Part shown: piece after piece, positions 1-6,433 of the stretch
Position numbering within the stretch: the stretch's first letter is position 1
How the letters are laid out: each line of letters opens with the position of its first letter
Assembly: GCA_003231795.1 (NCBI GenBank)
Contig: QIJI01000231.1
Location: 1 to 9,384 of the forward strand
Reading direction: 5' to 3'
Source of the DNA: Gammaproteobacteria bacterium
GTDB lineage: Bacteria > Pseudomonadota > Gammaproteobacteria > GCA-001735895
Length of the DNA stretch: 9,384 nucleotides
Made by a program: the position numbers and the translations under genes
Notes under the pieces: model-generated
What the model saw: only the letters and a program-made list of their open reading frames with translations
Databases searched by the model: none
Told to the model about the DNA's origin: nothing

Positions 1-915
1 ATCCATGGAAATTTTGACGACGCGCAAACAGCGCTCAAGTCATTACTGTCTTCAAGCACCTTTAATCAACGTCTCGCGGAGCTGGAGATTTCGCTATCAG
101 CGGCCAATTCGGTCAACTTCGGCCGTATTGTGTTTCAGATCCTGTATCAGTTTGAAGCTTATCTGTCACTGGTACGCCAGCAGGCTATCGAACTCGGTGA
201 CCGAGTCACGGTACATATCCCCAGCGGGAATTTCGGTAACGCGCTGGGTGCCTACTACGCCCGTCGAATGGGCCTGCCGATCGAAAAAATTGTGATCGCC
301 TCAAACGCCAATAATGTTTTGACCGAATGGATTCAAAATGGCGCCTATGACCTCAGTAAGCGCGATCTGATTTCTACCACCTCACCCGCTATGGATATTT
401 TGAAATCATCCAACGTGGAACGCGTTCTATTCGATCTCTTTGGCGCCGAACGCACCCGGGATTTGATGCAGCAACTCGACATCAATGGGAAGTATCAGCT
501 TAATCCTGATGAGCATGCTCGAATAACCGATATTTTTAGCGCTGATTTCTGCTCCGACCAGGAAGGCATGAAATATATTAAACAATCTTTCGAGCAGGGT
601 TATCTAATGGACCCGCACACGGCTACCTGCCTCAAGACCTGCGAATCGCCCGAGTTTCGCGAAACCATGAATATCGTCTGCTCAACCGCAGAATGGACCA
701 AGTTCGCGCCGGTCATCGATCAGGCGATCAATGCGCGTAGACCTGAAAATGATCTAGCAGCGCTGGAATCCATTTCGCAAACTGCGGGAATCAACATTCC
801 GGTTGTAATCGCAGACCTTTTCGATAAACCGATCATCCACCCGGTTGTTGTCGATAAAGCTGAAATCGAAGACGAAATTCTTAAATTCCTGGATCCCGGC
901 GGCCAGCAGCGCTAA
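1..915 (+). CDS. thrC: Threonine synthase, 5'-truncated by the window edge
   Basis: Last step of threonine synthesis: a cytoplasmic PLP enzyme that converts O-phosphohomoserine to threonine and phosphate. The open frame runs from base 1 with no start in view; 304 residues are visible up to the TAA at 913-915, so roughly the first third of the protein, including the PLP-binding lysine, lies outside. Visible family marks, in order: HGNFDDAQ at the left edge, LSAANSVNFGRIVFQ, the phosphate-binding loop HIPSGNFGNALGAYYA, SNANNVLTEW, and near the end the TAEWTKFAP and ADLFDKP segments. An ATG at base 130 is internal, because the conserved sequence continues upstream of it. The gene converges on the GNAT gene (55-base gap) and lies tail to tail with hom, its pathway partner. 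The gap shows no convincing terminator. Confidence 0.95.
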   Translation: MHGNFDDAQTALKSLLSSSTFNQRLAELEISLSAANSVNFGRIVFQILYQFEAYLSLVRQQAIELGDRVTVHIPSGNFGNALGAYYARRMGLPIEKIVIASNANNVLTEWIQNGAYDLSKRDLISTTSPAMDILKSSNVERVLFDLFGAERTRDLMQQLDINGKYQLNPDEHARITDIFSADFCSDQEGMKYIKQSFEQGYLMDPHTATCLKTCESPEFRETMNIVCSTAEWTKFAPVIDQAINARRPENDLAALESISQTAGINIPVVIADLFDKPIIHPVVVDKAEIEDEILKFLDPGGQQR

Positions 916-970
916 GCCAGGTACTAGTGGTCGAATTCAGGGTGTCGTCGCGAGGGAAAGGCATTTTGAG

Positions 971-1420
971 TCAGACACCGGCCGACTCCAGGTTCAATGC
1001 CATACAAACAGCACTGGTTGGACATAACGTTGAGAATTGCTGTGTCTCGGCTATTTCTTCTGGCACCTGGTCACGTGTAACCCGGGTAAAACCGAACTTG
1101 AGGAAATACCTTTCAGCGCTTTCGGTTAACAGATATAGCGCTTCATAGCCTTGCCTGGCGGCTTGCTGCAATAGAAACTCAGTCATCAATGCGCCCAGAC
1201 CCTGCGAACGAGAGGCATTTTGAACCACCACCGAACGTAATAAAGCAAATCGTCCCGCGGGTTCCAATCCGCCAGCTGCAACTAATTGCTGTTCCTGGTA
1301 GAGGCCGTAAAAATGATCTGCCAGGGCCTTACAATCCTGTGTCGGCAATTGATTTTGTGACAACAGCAATTCGAGTCTGACAACATCATCAGCAGGCAGT
1401 TTAGAGATTGAATCACTCAT
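971..1420 (-). CDS. GNAT N-acetyltransferase, ArsN2-like
   Basis: A 149-residue single-domain GCN5-related acetyltransferase, expected to move acetyl from acetyl-CoA to a small amine. The acetyl-CoA binding motif R-x-x-G-x-G is at residues 71-76 (RSQGLG), after the strand LLRSVVV. The following LYLLTESAERYFLKFGF and the C-terminal SLCPTSAVCM are the pattern I associate with the ArsN2 group found beside arsenic genes; this is from memory, not a search. No other ars gene is present, so the substrate is unknown and an arsenic role is only a possibility. The ATG lies 9 bases after the hom stop codon, with no strong ribosome binding site, so it is probably translated from the hom message. It ends 55 bases from the oppositely directed end of thrC. 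Confidence 0.85.
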   Translation of the reverse strand: MSDSISKLPADDVVRLELLLSQNQLPTQDCKALADHFYGLYQEQQLVAAGGLEPAGRFALLRSVVVQNASRSQGLGALMTEFLLQQAARQGYEALYLLTESAERYFLKFGFTRVTRDQVPEEIAETQQFSTLCPTSAVCMALNLESAGV

Positions 1421-1429
1421 CCAGGGTGC

Positions 1430-2746
1430 TCAATCACCATCCAGGGTCTCGACACGAATTCGGTGAACGTCTCCGTGGACAGTCTCCAGCCCGGCAATCG
1501 AATAAATTGCATCATCCATTTGCTGTTCGCGAATTTTTTGCGTCAACATAATGATTGTCGCCTGCGTGACCCCTGCTTCGGGTTCTTTTTGCAACATGGC
1601 TTCAATCGAAATATTGTTTTCACCCATAATACGGGTGATTTCAGCCATCACCCCCGGACGATCATCCACACGCATGCGCAGATAGTAAGCAGTATGCACT
1701 TCGGTAATCGGCAGTATCGGAATATCGACAATCTGGTCAGGCTGGAACGCCAGGTGAGGAACCCGGTTTTCGGCATCGGTGGTTATGGTACGTGCCACAT
1801 CGATAATGTCGGCGATAACCGCAGACGCAGTCGGATCGGCGCCAGCGCCAGCGCCATAATACAGCGATGGCCCCAGTTTATCGGCATGCACCAGAACCGC
1901 GTTCATGACACCATCAACATTGGCTATCAGACGTTTTTCCGGAATCAGGGTCGGATGTACGCGCATTTCGATACCCTTATCAGTACGACGAGCCACTCCC
2001 AGATGCTTGATACGGTAACCAAGTTGATCTGCATAAATTACGTCTTCGGTCGATACGCCGCTAATACCTTCGGTATAAACCGCATCGAATTGCAGCGGAA
2101 TCCCGAAAGCAATAGACGACAAAATACAAAGCTTATGTGCCGCGTCAATTCCATCAACATCGAAGCTGGGATCGGCTTCGGCATAGCCGAGCGCCTGCGC
2201 TTCTGCAAGAACATCAGCAAAATTCCGACCTTTATCACGCATTTCAGTGAGGATGAAATTTCCGGTTCCGTTTATGATGCCGGCGACAGACTCGATATGA
2301 TTGGCGCTCAGGCCTTCACGAATTGCCTTGATTATCGGAATTCCACCGGCGACCGCCGCTTCAAATACGACGTTCACGCCTTTTTGCTGGGCAGCCAAAA
2401 AAATCTCGTTGCCATGAAGCGCAATCAGAGCCTTGTTCGCAGTTACCACGTGTTTGCCATTTGCAATTGCCTGCATCACCAGATCGAGCGCCGGCTCATA
2501 GCCGCCGATGAGCTCAATTACAATATCAACGTCAGGATTGTTGACCACATCAAAAGGATCTTCGGTTAGTTCGATGTCACCACTACCTTGTGGCATCCCG
2601 GCACTAATCGCGCGTCGCGAAGCCTGGATAATTTCGATGCTTCGACCAGCCCGCCGCGCAATTTCGGCAGCATTGTTTTTCAACACCAACGCGGTACTGG
2701 CACCCACAGTGCCAACACCTAATAACCCCAGTTTTACTGATTTCAA
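1430..2746 (-). CDS. hom: Homoserine dehydrogenase with C-terminal ACT domain
   Basis: Reduces aspartate semialdehyde to homoserine with NAD(P)H, the branch point to threonine and methionine. From the TTG at 2744-2746 the protein has 438 residues, close to the Pseudomonas enzyme. The dinucleotide fold begins at once with GLLGVGTVG (7-15). The complete homoserine dehydrogenase signature spans residues 183-205 (A-x3-GYAEADP...DVDGIDAAHK), with likely catalytic Asp201 and Lys205. A regulatory ACT domain occupies about 353-429 and in this family usually binds threonine as feedback inhibitor. The frame stays open to 2818, but that longer start lies on the -35 box of the promoter and adds 24 residues the family lacks; the TTG has a GGAG ribosome site 7 bases upstream. 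The gene is divergent from the Mth938-like gene and followed by the GNAT gene. Confidence 0.96.
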   Translation of the reverse strand: MKSVKLGLLGVGTVGASTALVLKNNAAEIARRAGRSIEIIQASRRAISAGMPQGSGDIELTEDPFDVVNNPDVDIVIELIGGYEPALDLVMQAIANGKHVVTANKALIALHGNEIFLAAQQKGVNVVFEAAVAGGIPIIKAIREGLSANHIESVAGIINGTGNFILTEMRDKGRNFADVLAEAQALGYAEADPSFDVDGIDAAHKLCILSSIAFGIPLQFDAVYTEGISGVSTEDVIYADQLGYRIKHLGVARRTDKGIEMRVHPTLIPEKRLIANVDGVMNAVLVHADKLGPSLYYGAGAGADPTASAVIADIIDVARTITTDAENRVPHLAFQPDQIVDIPILPITEVHTAYYLRMRVDDRPGVMAEITRIMGENNISIEAMLQKEPEAGVTQATIIMLTQKIREQQMDDAIYSIAGLETVHGDVHRIRVETLDGD

Positions 2747-2753
2747 TCCAGGT

Positions 2754-2757
2754 CTCC
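2754..2757 (-). promoter_or_regulatory. Ribosome binding site deciding the TTG start of hom
   Basis: GGAG on the minus strand, 7 bases before the TTG at 2744-2746. It is the only good Shine-Dalgarno match near the 5' end of hom and supports a protein beginning MKSVKLGLLGVG, as in relatives. Confidence 0.7.
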
Positions 2758-2789
2758 ATATGCTGTTACAGTGAAATTTCGAACGCGCA

Positions 2790-2818
2790 ACGATAAGAAA
2801 TGTATTCTCCACTGTCAA
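2790..2818 (-). promoter_or_regulatory. Sigma-70 type promoter of hom
   Basis: Minus strand: a perfect -35 TTGACA (2818-2813), a 17-base spacer, then -10 TATCGT (2795-2790, 4 of 6 consensus bases). The expected transcript start near 2783 gives a leader of about 37 bases before the TTG start of hom. It lies back to back with the weaker plus-strand candidate at 2829-2857. The call rests on sequence match alone. Confidence 0.65.
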
Positions 2819-2828
2819 CCGCAGAACG

Positions 2829-2857
2829 TTGAACGGGACTTCGAATTGGACTATTCT
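2829..2857 (+). promoter_or_regulatory. Possible promoter of the Mth938-like gene
   Basis: TTGAAC (2829-2834), a 17-base spacer and TATTCT (2852-2857); each box matches 4 of 6 consensus bases. Transcription would begin around 2864, directly at the ATG at 2865, so the message would have almost no leader. This fits the lack of a ribosome binding site, but the boxes are weak enough to arise by chance. Confidence 0.35.
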
Positions 2858-2864
2858 GCGCTGT

Positions 2865-3239
2865 ATGCCGCTTGCCGAAGAAATTGTTACCAGCCGATAC
2901 CGAATTACTGCCTATGGCAGTAACAGCGTGACGATAAATGGAGTGGTTTATCGAGATAGCCTGGTGCTGTCTGCCAATGAAATTCTCAGCCCCTGGGAAG
3001 TTACCTCGCTTGATCAAGTCGACGCTGACAGCCTTGAGCCGGTCACCCGGCTCAATCCGGAAGTTGTTTTGCTCGGCACCGGAGAACGTCAATGCTTCCC
3101 CGACGCTAAAATATTCGCCCTGTTCGGACAACGCGGTGTTGGGCTTGAGGTGATGGATAACGGTGCTCTGTGCCGCACTTTCAATATCCTGGTGGCCGAA
3201 GACCGCGTCGTCGTCGCCGCAATTCTGCTGGGCAACTGA
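2865..3239 (+). CDS. Mth938/DUF498-like small protein (Xcc1710-like)
   Basis: A 124-residue soluble protein matching, from memory, the Mth938-like (DUF498/DUF598) family, whose biochemical role is not established. Recognisable marks are the N-terminal RYRITAYGSNSVTING, the central VVLLGTGERQCFP (residues 67-79) and the C-terminal GLEVMDNGALCRTFNILVAE (93-112). The frame can be extended to a TTG at 2829, but the ATG at 2865 gives the usual family length and N-terminus, and the TTG coincides with a possible -35 box. There is no clear Shine-Dalgarno sequence before either start. No signal peptide or membrane segment is seen. The gene is divergent from hom and converges on rpoS, with a palindromic repeat in the gap after it. 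Genes of this family are often found near hom in gammaproteobacteria, so the place is expected. Confidence 0.85.
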   Translation: MPLAEEIVTSRYRITAYGSNSVTINGVVYRDSLVLSANEILSPWEVTSLDQVDADSLEPVTRLNPEVVLLGTGERQCFPDAKIFALFGQRGVGLEVMDNGALCRTFNILVAEDRVVVAAILLGN

Positions 3240-3254
3240 CACCAATCGTCGGGT

Positions 3255-3329
3255 CGCCATTCTCGCTCAGGCTGGAATCTTATAACGCGCCACCATTGCA
3301 AGATCCCCTCTTGCGAGGGGATGACGGAG
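3255..3329 (+). repeat. 75-base palindromic repeat, copy A
   Basis: Lies in the 142-base gap between the convergent Mth938-like gene and rpoS. It aligns without gaps to the reverse complement of 7783-7857, with 59 of 75 bases identical by eye count. The best conserved part is GGAATCTTATAA near the middle. Its right half holds an 8-base-pair perfect hairpin, ATCCCCTC (3303-3310) with GAGGGGAT (3315-3322), loop TTGC. Its left arm is more decayed than in copy B, so the large stem seen in B cannot form well. The hairpin could help end transcription from either side, though neither strand has a clear T run after it. Confidence 0.8.
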
Positions 3330-3381
3330 TCGTAGTGAAGTTTTTCGACGAAGCCAGCGGGAAAAAGACCAGTACCTGGGG

Positions 3382-4437
3382 TTATTCGATGATGTTTTCT
3401 CGGGAATAGCCGCTTTGCTCTAAAATCCTGCGCAACTTGCGCAACGCATCCATCTGTATCTGGCGTACTCGCTCACGCGTAACCCCAAGTTCGAGGCCGA
3501 CTTCTTCCAGGGTTCCTCGAGGATGATTGCGCAAACCGAATCGACGCACGACAACATCGCGTTGTTTTTCATCGAGCTCATCGAGCCAGCTATCGAGGTG
3601 CTTGATTACCGACTCGTTCTGCAGGATGCTCGAAGGATCGGCACTATCTTCATCTGGAATGATATCGAGCAACGGACGTTCACCATCACCCCCCATCGGA
3701 ATATCGAATGAAGAGACACGATCAGCAAGCTTGAACATCTTATCCACGTCCTTGACCGGTTTCTTCAGCAACCTGGCCACGTCTTCGGAAGTCGCTTCGC
3801 GGTTTAATTCCTGCGTCAGCTTGCGAGCTGCGCGCAAGTAAGTGTTTAATTCCTTGATTACATGTATCGGTAAACGGATGGTGCGAGTCTGATTCATCAA
3901 TCCCCGCTCGATCGTTTGCCGGATCCACCAGGTGGCATAGGTGGAAAAGCGGAAACCGCGTTCCGGATCAAATTTCTCTACCGCACGAATCAATCCCAGG
4001 TTACCTTCCTCGATTAAATCGAGCAATGCCAGTCCCCGATTCATATAACGCCTTGCAATCTTTACCACCAGACGCAAATTACATTCGATCATTTTGTCGC
4101 GAGCAGCGGTGTCTCCTTTAAGCGAAAGGCGGGAGTAATAGACCTCTTCTTCCGCCGTCAGTAACGGAGATACTTCGATTTCCTTGAGATACAGTCTGGT
4201 AGGATCGGCGTCGGTGGCACGCCGTGTCGTTACCTTGCGGCGGTCGGCTGGCTTGCGGCGTTCGGCAGATTTATCGGCCTCGGTGTCGCTTTCATCAGTG
4301 CCGTTTTCATCAGTGTCGCCGTCTTCCGCGTCTGCGTCGCTATCGGCGGCTTCCTGATCTTCAACCAGATCCTCCACCAGTTCTGCAGCTGGAATTTCAG
4401 TATCTTCAATCAGCGACTTATCAGTCGACTTTGTCAT
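3382..4437 (-). CDS. rpoS: RNA polymerase sigma factor RpoS (sigma-38)
   Basis: General stress and stationary-phase sigma factor that directs RNA polymerase to stress promoters. It has 351 residues, slightly longer than the E. coli (330) and Pseudomonas (about 334) proteins. Residues 10-56 form an acidic, low-complexity N-terminal arm with a TDENG/TDESD/TEADK repeat. Region 1.2 starts at DPTRLYLKEI (78-87). Region 2 (about 116-186) contains the conserved DLIEEGNLGLIRAVEKFDPE and FSTYATWWIRQTIERGLM. Region 3 begins with IRLPIHVIKELN (187-198); Lys195 matches Lys173 of the E. coli protein, which is needed for RssB-directed turnover. Region 4 has the helix-turn-helix TLEEVGLELGVTRERVRQIQ (309-328). 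The ATG is 9 bases after nlpD, with a good AAGGA ribosome site. Last gene of the surE operon; in relatives its own promoter usually lies inside nlpD. Confidence 0.97.
   Translation of the reverse strand: MTKSTDKSLIEDTEIPAAELVEDLVEDQEAADSDADAEDGDTDENGTDESDTEADKSAERRKPADRRKVTTRRATDADPTRLYLKEIEVSPLLTAEEEVYYSRLSLKGDTAARDKMIECNLRLVVKIARRYMNRGLALLDLIEEGNLGLIRAVEKFDPERGFRFSTYATWWIRQTIERGLMNQTRTIRLPIHVIKELNTYLRAARKLTQELNREATSEDVARLLKKPVKDVDKMFKLADRVSSFDIPMGGDGERPLLDIIPDEDSADPSSILQNESVIKHLDSWLDELDEKQRDVVVRRFGLRNHPRGTLEEVGLELGVTRERVRQIQMDALRKLRRILEQSGYSRENIIE
4283..4327. repeat. Three imperfect 15-base tandem units inside rpoS
   Basis: Units at 4283-4297, 4298-4312 and 4313-4327. The first two share 13 of 15 bases; the third is more diverged (11 of 15 with the first). 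They encode the acidic pentapeptides of the RpoS N-terminal arm. Because 15 is a multiple of three, unit gain or loss would keep the reading frame. Confidence 0.65.
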
Positions 4438-4442
4438 CGGGA

Positions 4443-4447
4443 TCCTT
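4443..4447 (-). promoter_or_regulatory. rpoS ribosome binding site overlapping the nlpD stop codon
   Basis: AAGGA on the minus strand, 5 bases before the rpoS ATG and sharing its first base with the nlpD TAA (4449-4447). Ribosomes ending nlpD would pass directly over it, which suggests coupled translation. Confidence 0.65.
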
Positions 4448-5175
4448 TATCGCTTAGGTAAATATTTCAGGGGGTCGACCGGTTTGCCATTACGCCTAAT
4501 TTCAAAATATAATTTAGCCGTATTATCCTTGCTTCCCATTGTGGCGATCATCTTACCGCTGCTTACCTTCATTCCTTCCTCTACCAGTCTTTCCTGACTA
4601 TAGGCGTAAGCGCTCAGGTAAGTGTCGCTGTGTTTTATTATGATGAGATTACCATAACCGGCTAAACCATTGCCACTATATACCACCTTGCCGTCGGCCA
4701 CGGCGAGCACGGGTTGACCCAGCTCTCCTGCAATACCAATACCACGACGATCGAGCCTGGATACCTTAAAGGTATTTAATGGCTTACCGCTGGTGGGCCA
4801 GATCCATTGAGTGGGGTCCCGACCGCCAAATGGCTCGATCTTGACCTTGGCAGTAGTGTTTGTGGTTGTAGGAGATTTTTCAGGCTGGACTTTGGTACTC
4901 GGCTGCGAACTGCCAGCGGTCGCAACCCTGGACGGTTTAAGCAGTCGCAAACGCTGTCCTGGATGTATTGGCTGAGTGGTTTGTATCTGATTCCAGTGGG
5001 CCAGTTGCTTGTAGTCCAGCCCATATCGCCAGGCAATCGAATAAAGCGTATCGGAAACCTTAACCGTATACCATCCGGGTCCCCGCGAAATCGTGGTCGA
5101 TGGTTTTATAACGACACAAGAGACCAGAAATAACGTGGCTATCAATATGGCGAGTAATGGTTTACGGCTACGCAC
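4447..5175 (-). CDS. nlpD: NlpD-like lipoprotein, LysM plus degenerate LytM domain
   Basis: Outer-membrane lipoprotein of the NlpD family, which in E. coli activates the amidase AmiC for daughter-cell separation. It has 242 residues from a GTG start. A signal peptide (1-19) ends in the lipobox LVSC with Cys20 as the lipidated residue. A LysM peptidoglycan-binding domain is at about 35-79 (GWYTVKVSDTLYSIAWRYGL onward), a Ser/Thr/Pro-rich linker at about 80-120, and a LytM/M23-fold domain at 126-238. The metal ligands of active M23 peptidases are gone: R143 and G147 replace the H-x-x-x-D pair, Y192 replaces a His, and K221 and Y223 replace the H-x-H pair. It should therefore be a regulator, not an enzyme. 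The gene starts 12 bases after the YqaA-like gene, with a weak ribosome site, and ends 9 bases before rpoS. Confidence 0.93.
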   Translation of the reverse strand: MRSRKPLLAILIATLFLVSCVVIKPSTTISRGPGWYTVKVSDTLYSIAWRYGLDYKQLAHWNQIQTTQPIHPGQRLRLLKPSRVATAGSSQPSTKVQPEKSPTTTNTTAKVKIEPFGGRDPTQWIWPTSGKPLNTFKVSRLDRRGIGIAGELGQPVLAVADGKVVYSGNGLAGYGNLIIIKHSDTYLSAYAYSQERLVEEGMKVSSGKMIATMGSKDNTAKLYFEIRRNGKPVDPLKYLPKR

Positions 5176-5187
5176 AGGATTCAGCCG

Positions 5188-5766
5188 CTACAGGTAGACG
5201 GCGATCGCAATAACAAGCGCGGCGACGACCGTCCAGCCTAGCACTTCGATATACTTGATCAGTTTAGGTTCAATCGAGGGGCCGAATCGAGACAGGCACC
5301 AGGCGACCAGAAAAAAACGCGCACCGCGCCCAATGATGGAAGCCGCGATGAAAGGCAGCAATGCAAGTTGTAACACCCCGGCGGCAATGGTAAATACTTT
5401 ATAGGGCACCGGCGAAAAACCGGCAACCAGAACAGCCCAGAAACCCCAGCGTTCAAACCACAGATTAACCTGGTCGAAGCGGTCCTGATAACCCCATTCA
5501 ACGATAAATGGACTCACCTGGTCAAACAAAAAGACACCTATCAAATATCCGACCAGACCACCCAGCACTGAAAACACAAGGGTCAGAGAAGCGAAGACCA
5601 TGGCGCGTTTCGGCTGCGCAATCGACATCGGTGCCAACATCACATCCGGCGGTGGGAACGGCAGTATGAAAGCCTCGAAGAAGCTGAGCAGCGATAAATA
5701 ATAAGGCGCCGAGCGGCGCTTCGAAAAGCGGATCACAGAGCGATAAGTTGTCTCAAATATCCGCAC
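5188..5766 (-). CDS. YqaA-family inner-membrane protein (DedA/VTT superfamily)
   Basis: A 192-residue membrane protein of the YqaA branch of the DedA/SNARE-associated (VTT) superfamily. Members of that superfamily are linked to lipid-carrier flipping and membrane homeostasis; the substrate of this branch is not known to me. Family marks: Glu31 and FPPPDVML at 37-44 in the first re-entrant segment, a glycine-rich helix GGLVGYLIG (69-77), FSPVPYKVFTIAAG (117-130), then GRGARFF (146-152), which carries the arginines typical of the superfamily. Hydrophobic segments are at about 22-50, 56-82, 108-135, 136-158 and 174-192. The GTG start overlaps the pcm stop by one base (TAGTG), with no separate ribosome site, so translation is probably coupled. 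A YqaA-type gene between pcm and nlpD is absent in E. coli and P. aeruginosa. Confidence 0.88.
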   Translation of the reverse strand: MRIFETTYRSVIRFSKRRSAPYYLSLLSFFEAFILPFPPPDVMLAPMSIAQPKRAMVFASLTLVFSVLGGLVGYLIGVFLFDQVSPFIVEWGYQDRFDQVNLWFERWGFWAVLVAGFSPVPYKVFTIAAGVLQLALLPFIAASIIGRGARFFLVAWCLSRFGPSIEPKLIKYIEVLGWTVVAALVIAIAVYL

Positions 5767-6401
5767 TATTCGAGTCCGGGTAACAATGGCACAAATACCA
5801 CTTTTTCCAGATCTTCGACGACCGGACCATCGGCACCGTGACTGACGCGGACCATGGTCTGATCGATACCATTATCGAAAGGCAGAATCATGACACCATC
5901 GCTTCCAAGTTGCTGTATCAAGGCCTCGGGTATCTCGGTACAGGCCGCCGTCATTATGATGCAATCAAAACGATAGATGATATTAGGCCAACCGCCAGTG
6001 CCGTCGGTATGGCGTAACTGGACATTATAATACTCAAGTTCGTTAAGCCGTTTTTTTGCCTGCTGATGAAGCGCCCCGATGCGCTCAACACTGTAAACCT
6101 GCGGAAATATACTCGCCAGAACAGCCGTTTGATAACCGCATCCGGTGCCAATTTCAAGTACCGAATTCGGCATGCCATCCTGGATTAACAGTTGCGTCAT
6201 ATGGGCGACAATATAAGGCTGGGAAATCGTCTGCCCGTAACCTATCGGTAACGCGGTGTCTTCATAGGCTCGATGAGCAAGCGCCTCGTCAACAAAGATA
6301 TGGCGCGGAACCCGACCCATTACCTCGAGCACCTTTTCATTGTGAATACCTTGCTGCTGCAGGCGGGTGATCAATCGGTCACGGGTTCTCTGCGAAGTCA
6401 T
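5766..6401 (-). CDS. pcm: Protein-L-isoaspartate O-methyltransferase
   Basis: Methylates L-isoaspartyl residues in aged proteins with S-adenosylmethionine, starting their repair; cytoplasmic. With the ATG at 6399-6401 it has 211 residues, the same as the P. aeruginosa enzyme, and a nearly identical beginning (MTSQRTRDRLITRL). The substrate-side loop YGQTISQPYIVAHM is at 55-68 and the SAM-binding motif I VLEIGTGCGYQTAVL at 81-95, followed by YSVERI (103-108). The C-terminal FVPLLPG is also typical. The frame stays open to an ATG at 6452, inside the end of surE, but that start lacks a ribosome site and adds 17 unconserved residues, whereas the chosen ATG has AGGGA (6412-6408) 6 bases upstream. 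It begins 32 bases after surE and overlaps the next gene by one base. Confidence 0.95.
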   Translation of the reverse strand: MTSQRTRDRLITRLQQQGIHNEKVLEVMGRVPRHIFVDEALAHRAYEDTALPIGYGQTISQPYIVAHMTQLLIQDGMPNSVLEIGTGCGYQTAVLASIFPQVYSVERIGALHQQAKKRLNELEYYNVQLRHTDGTGGWPNIIYRFDCIIMTAACTEIPEALIQQLGSDGVMILPFDNGIDQTMVRVSHGADGPVVEDLEKVVFVPLLPGLE

Positions 6402-6433
6402 CCCGATTCCCTGGTGGGAGCGATGCGATTGCG

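Noticed and set aside
916..970. A terminator between thrC and the GNAT gene
   Set aside because: Only a GGTGTC/GACACC pair with a 27-base loop is present, reaching into the GNAT stop codon; there is no T run and no GC-rich compact stem.
1463..2569. A 368-codon open frame on the plus strand opposite hom
   Set aside because: It is fully antisense to a well-conserved homoserine dehydrogenase, has no recognisable motif and no ribosome site. It is a shadow of hom codon use.
2766..3260. A 164-codon minus-strand frame opposite the Mth938-like gene
   Set aside because: The plus-strand product has clear family motifs; the minus-strand product has none and overlaps the hom promoter.
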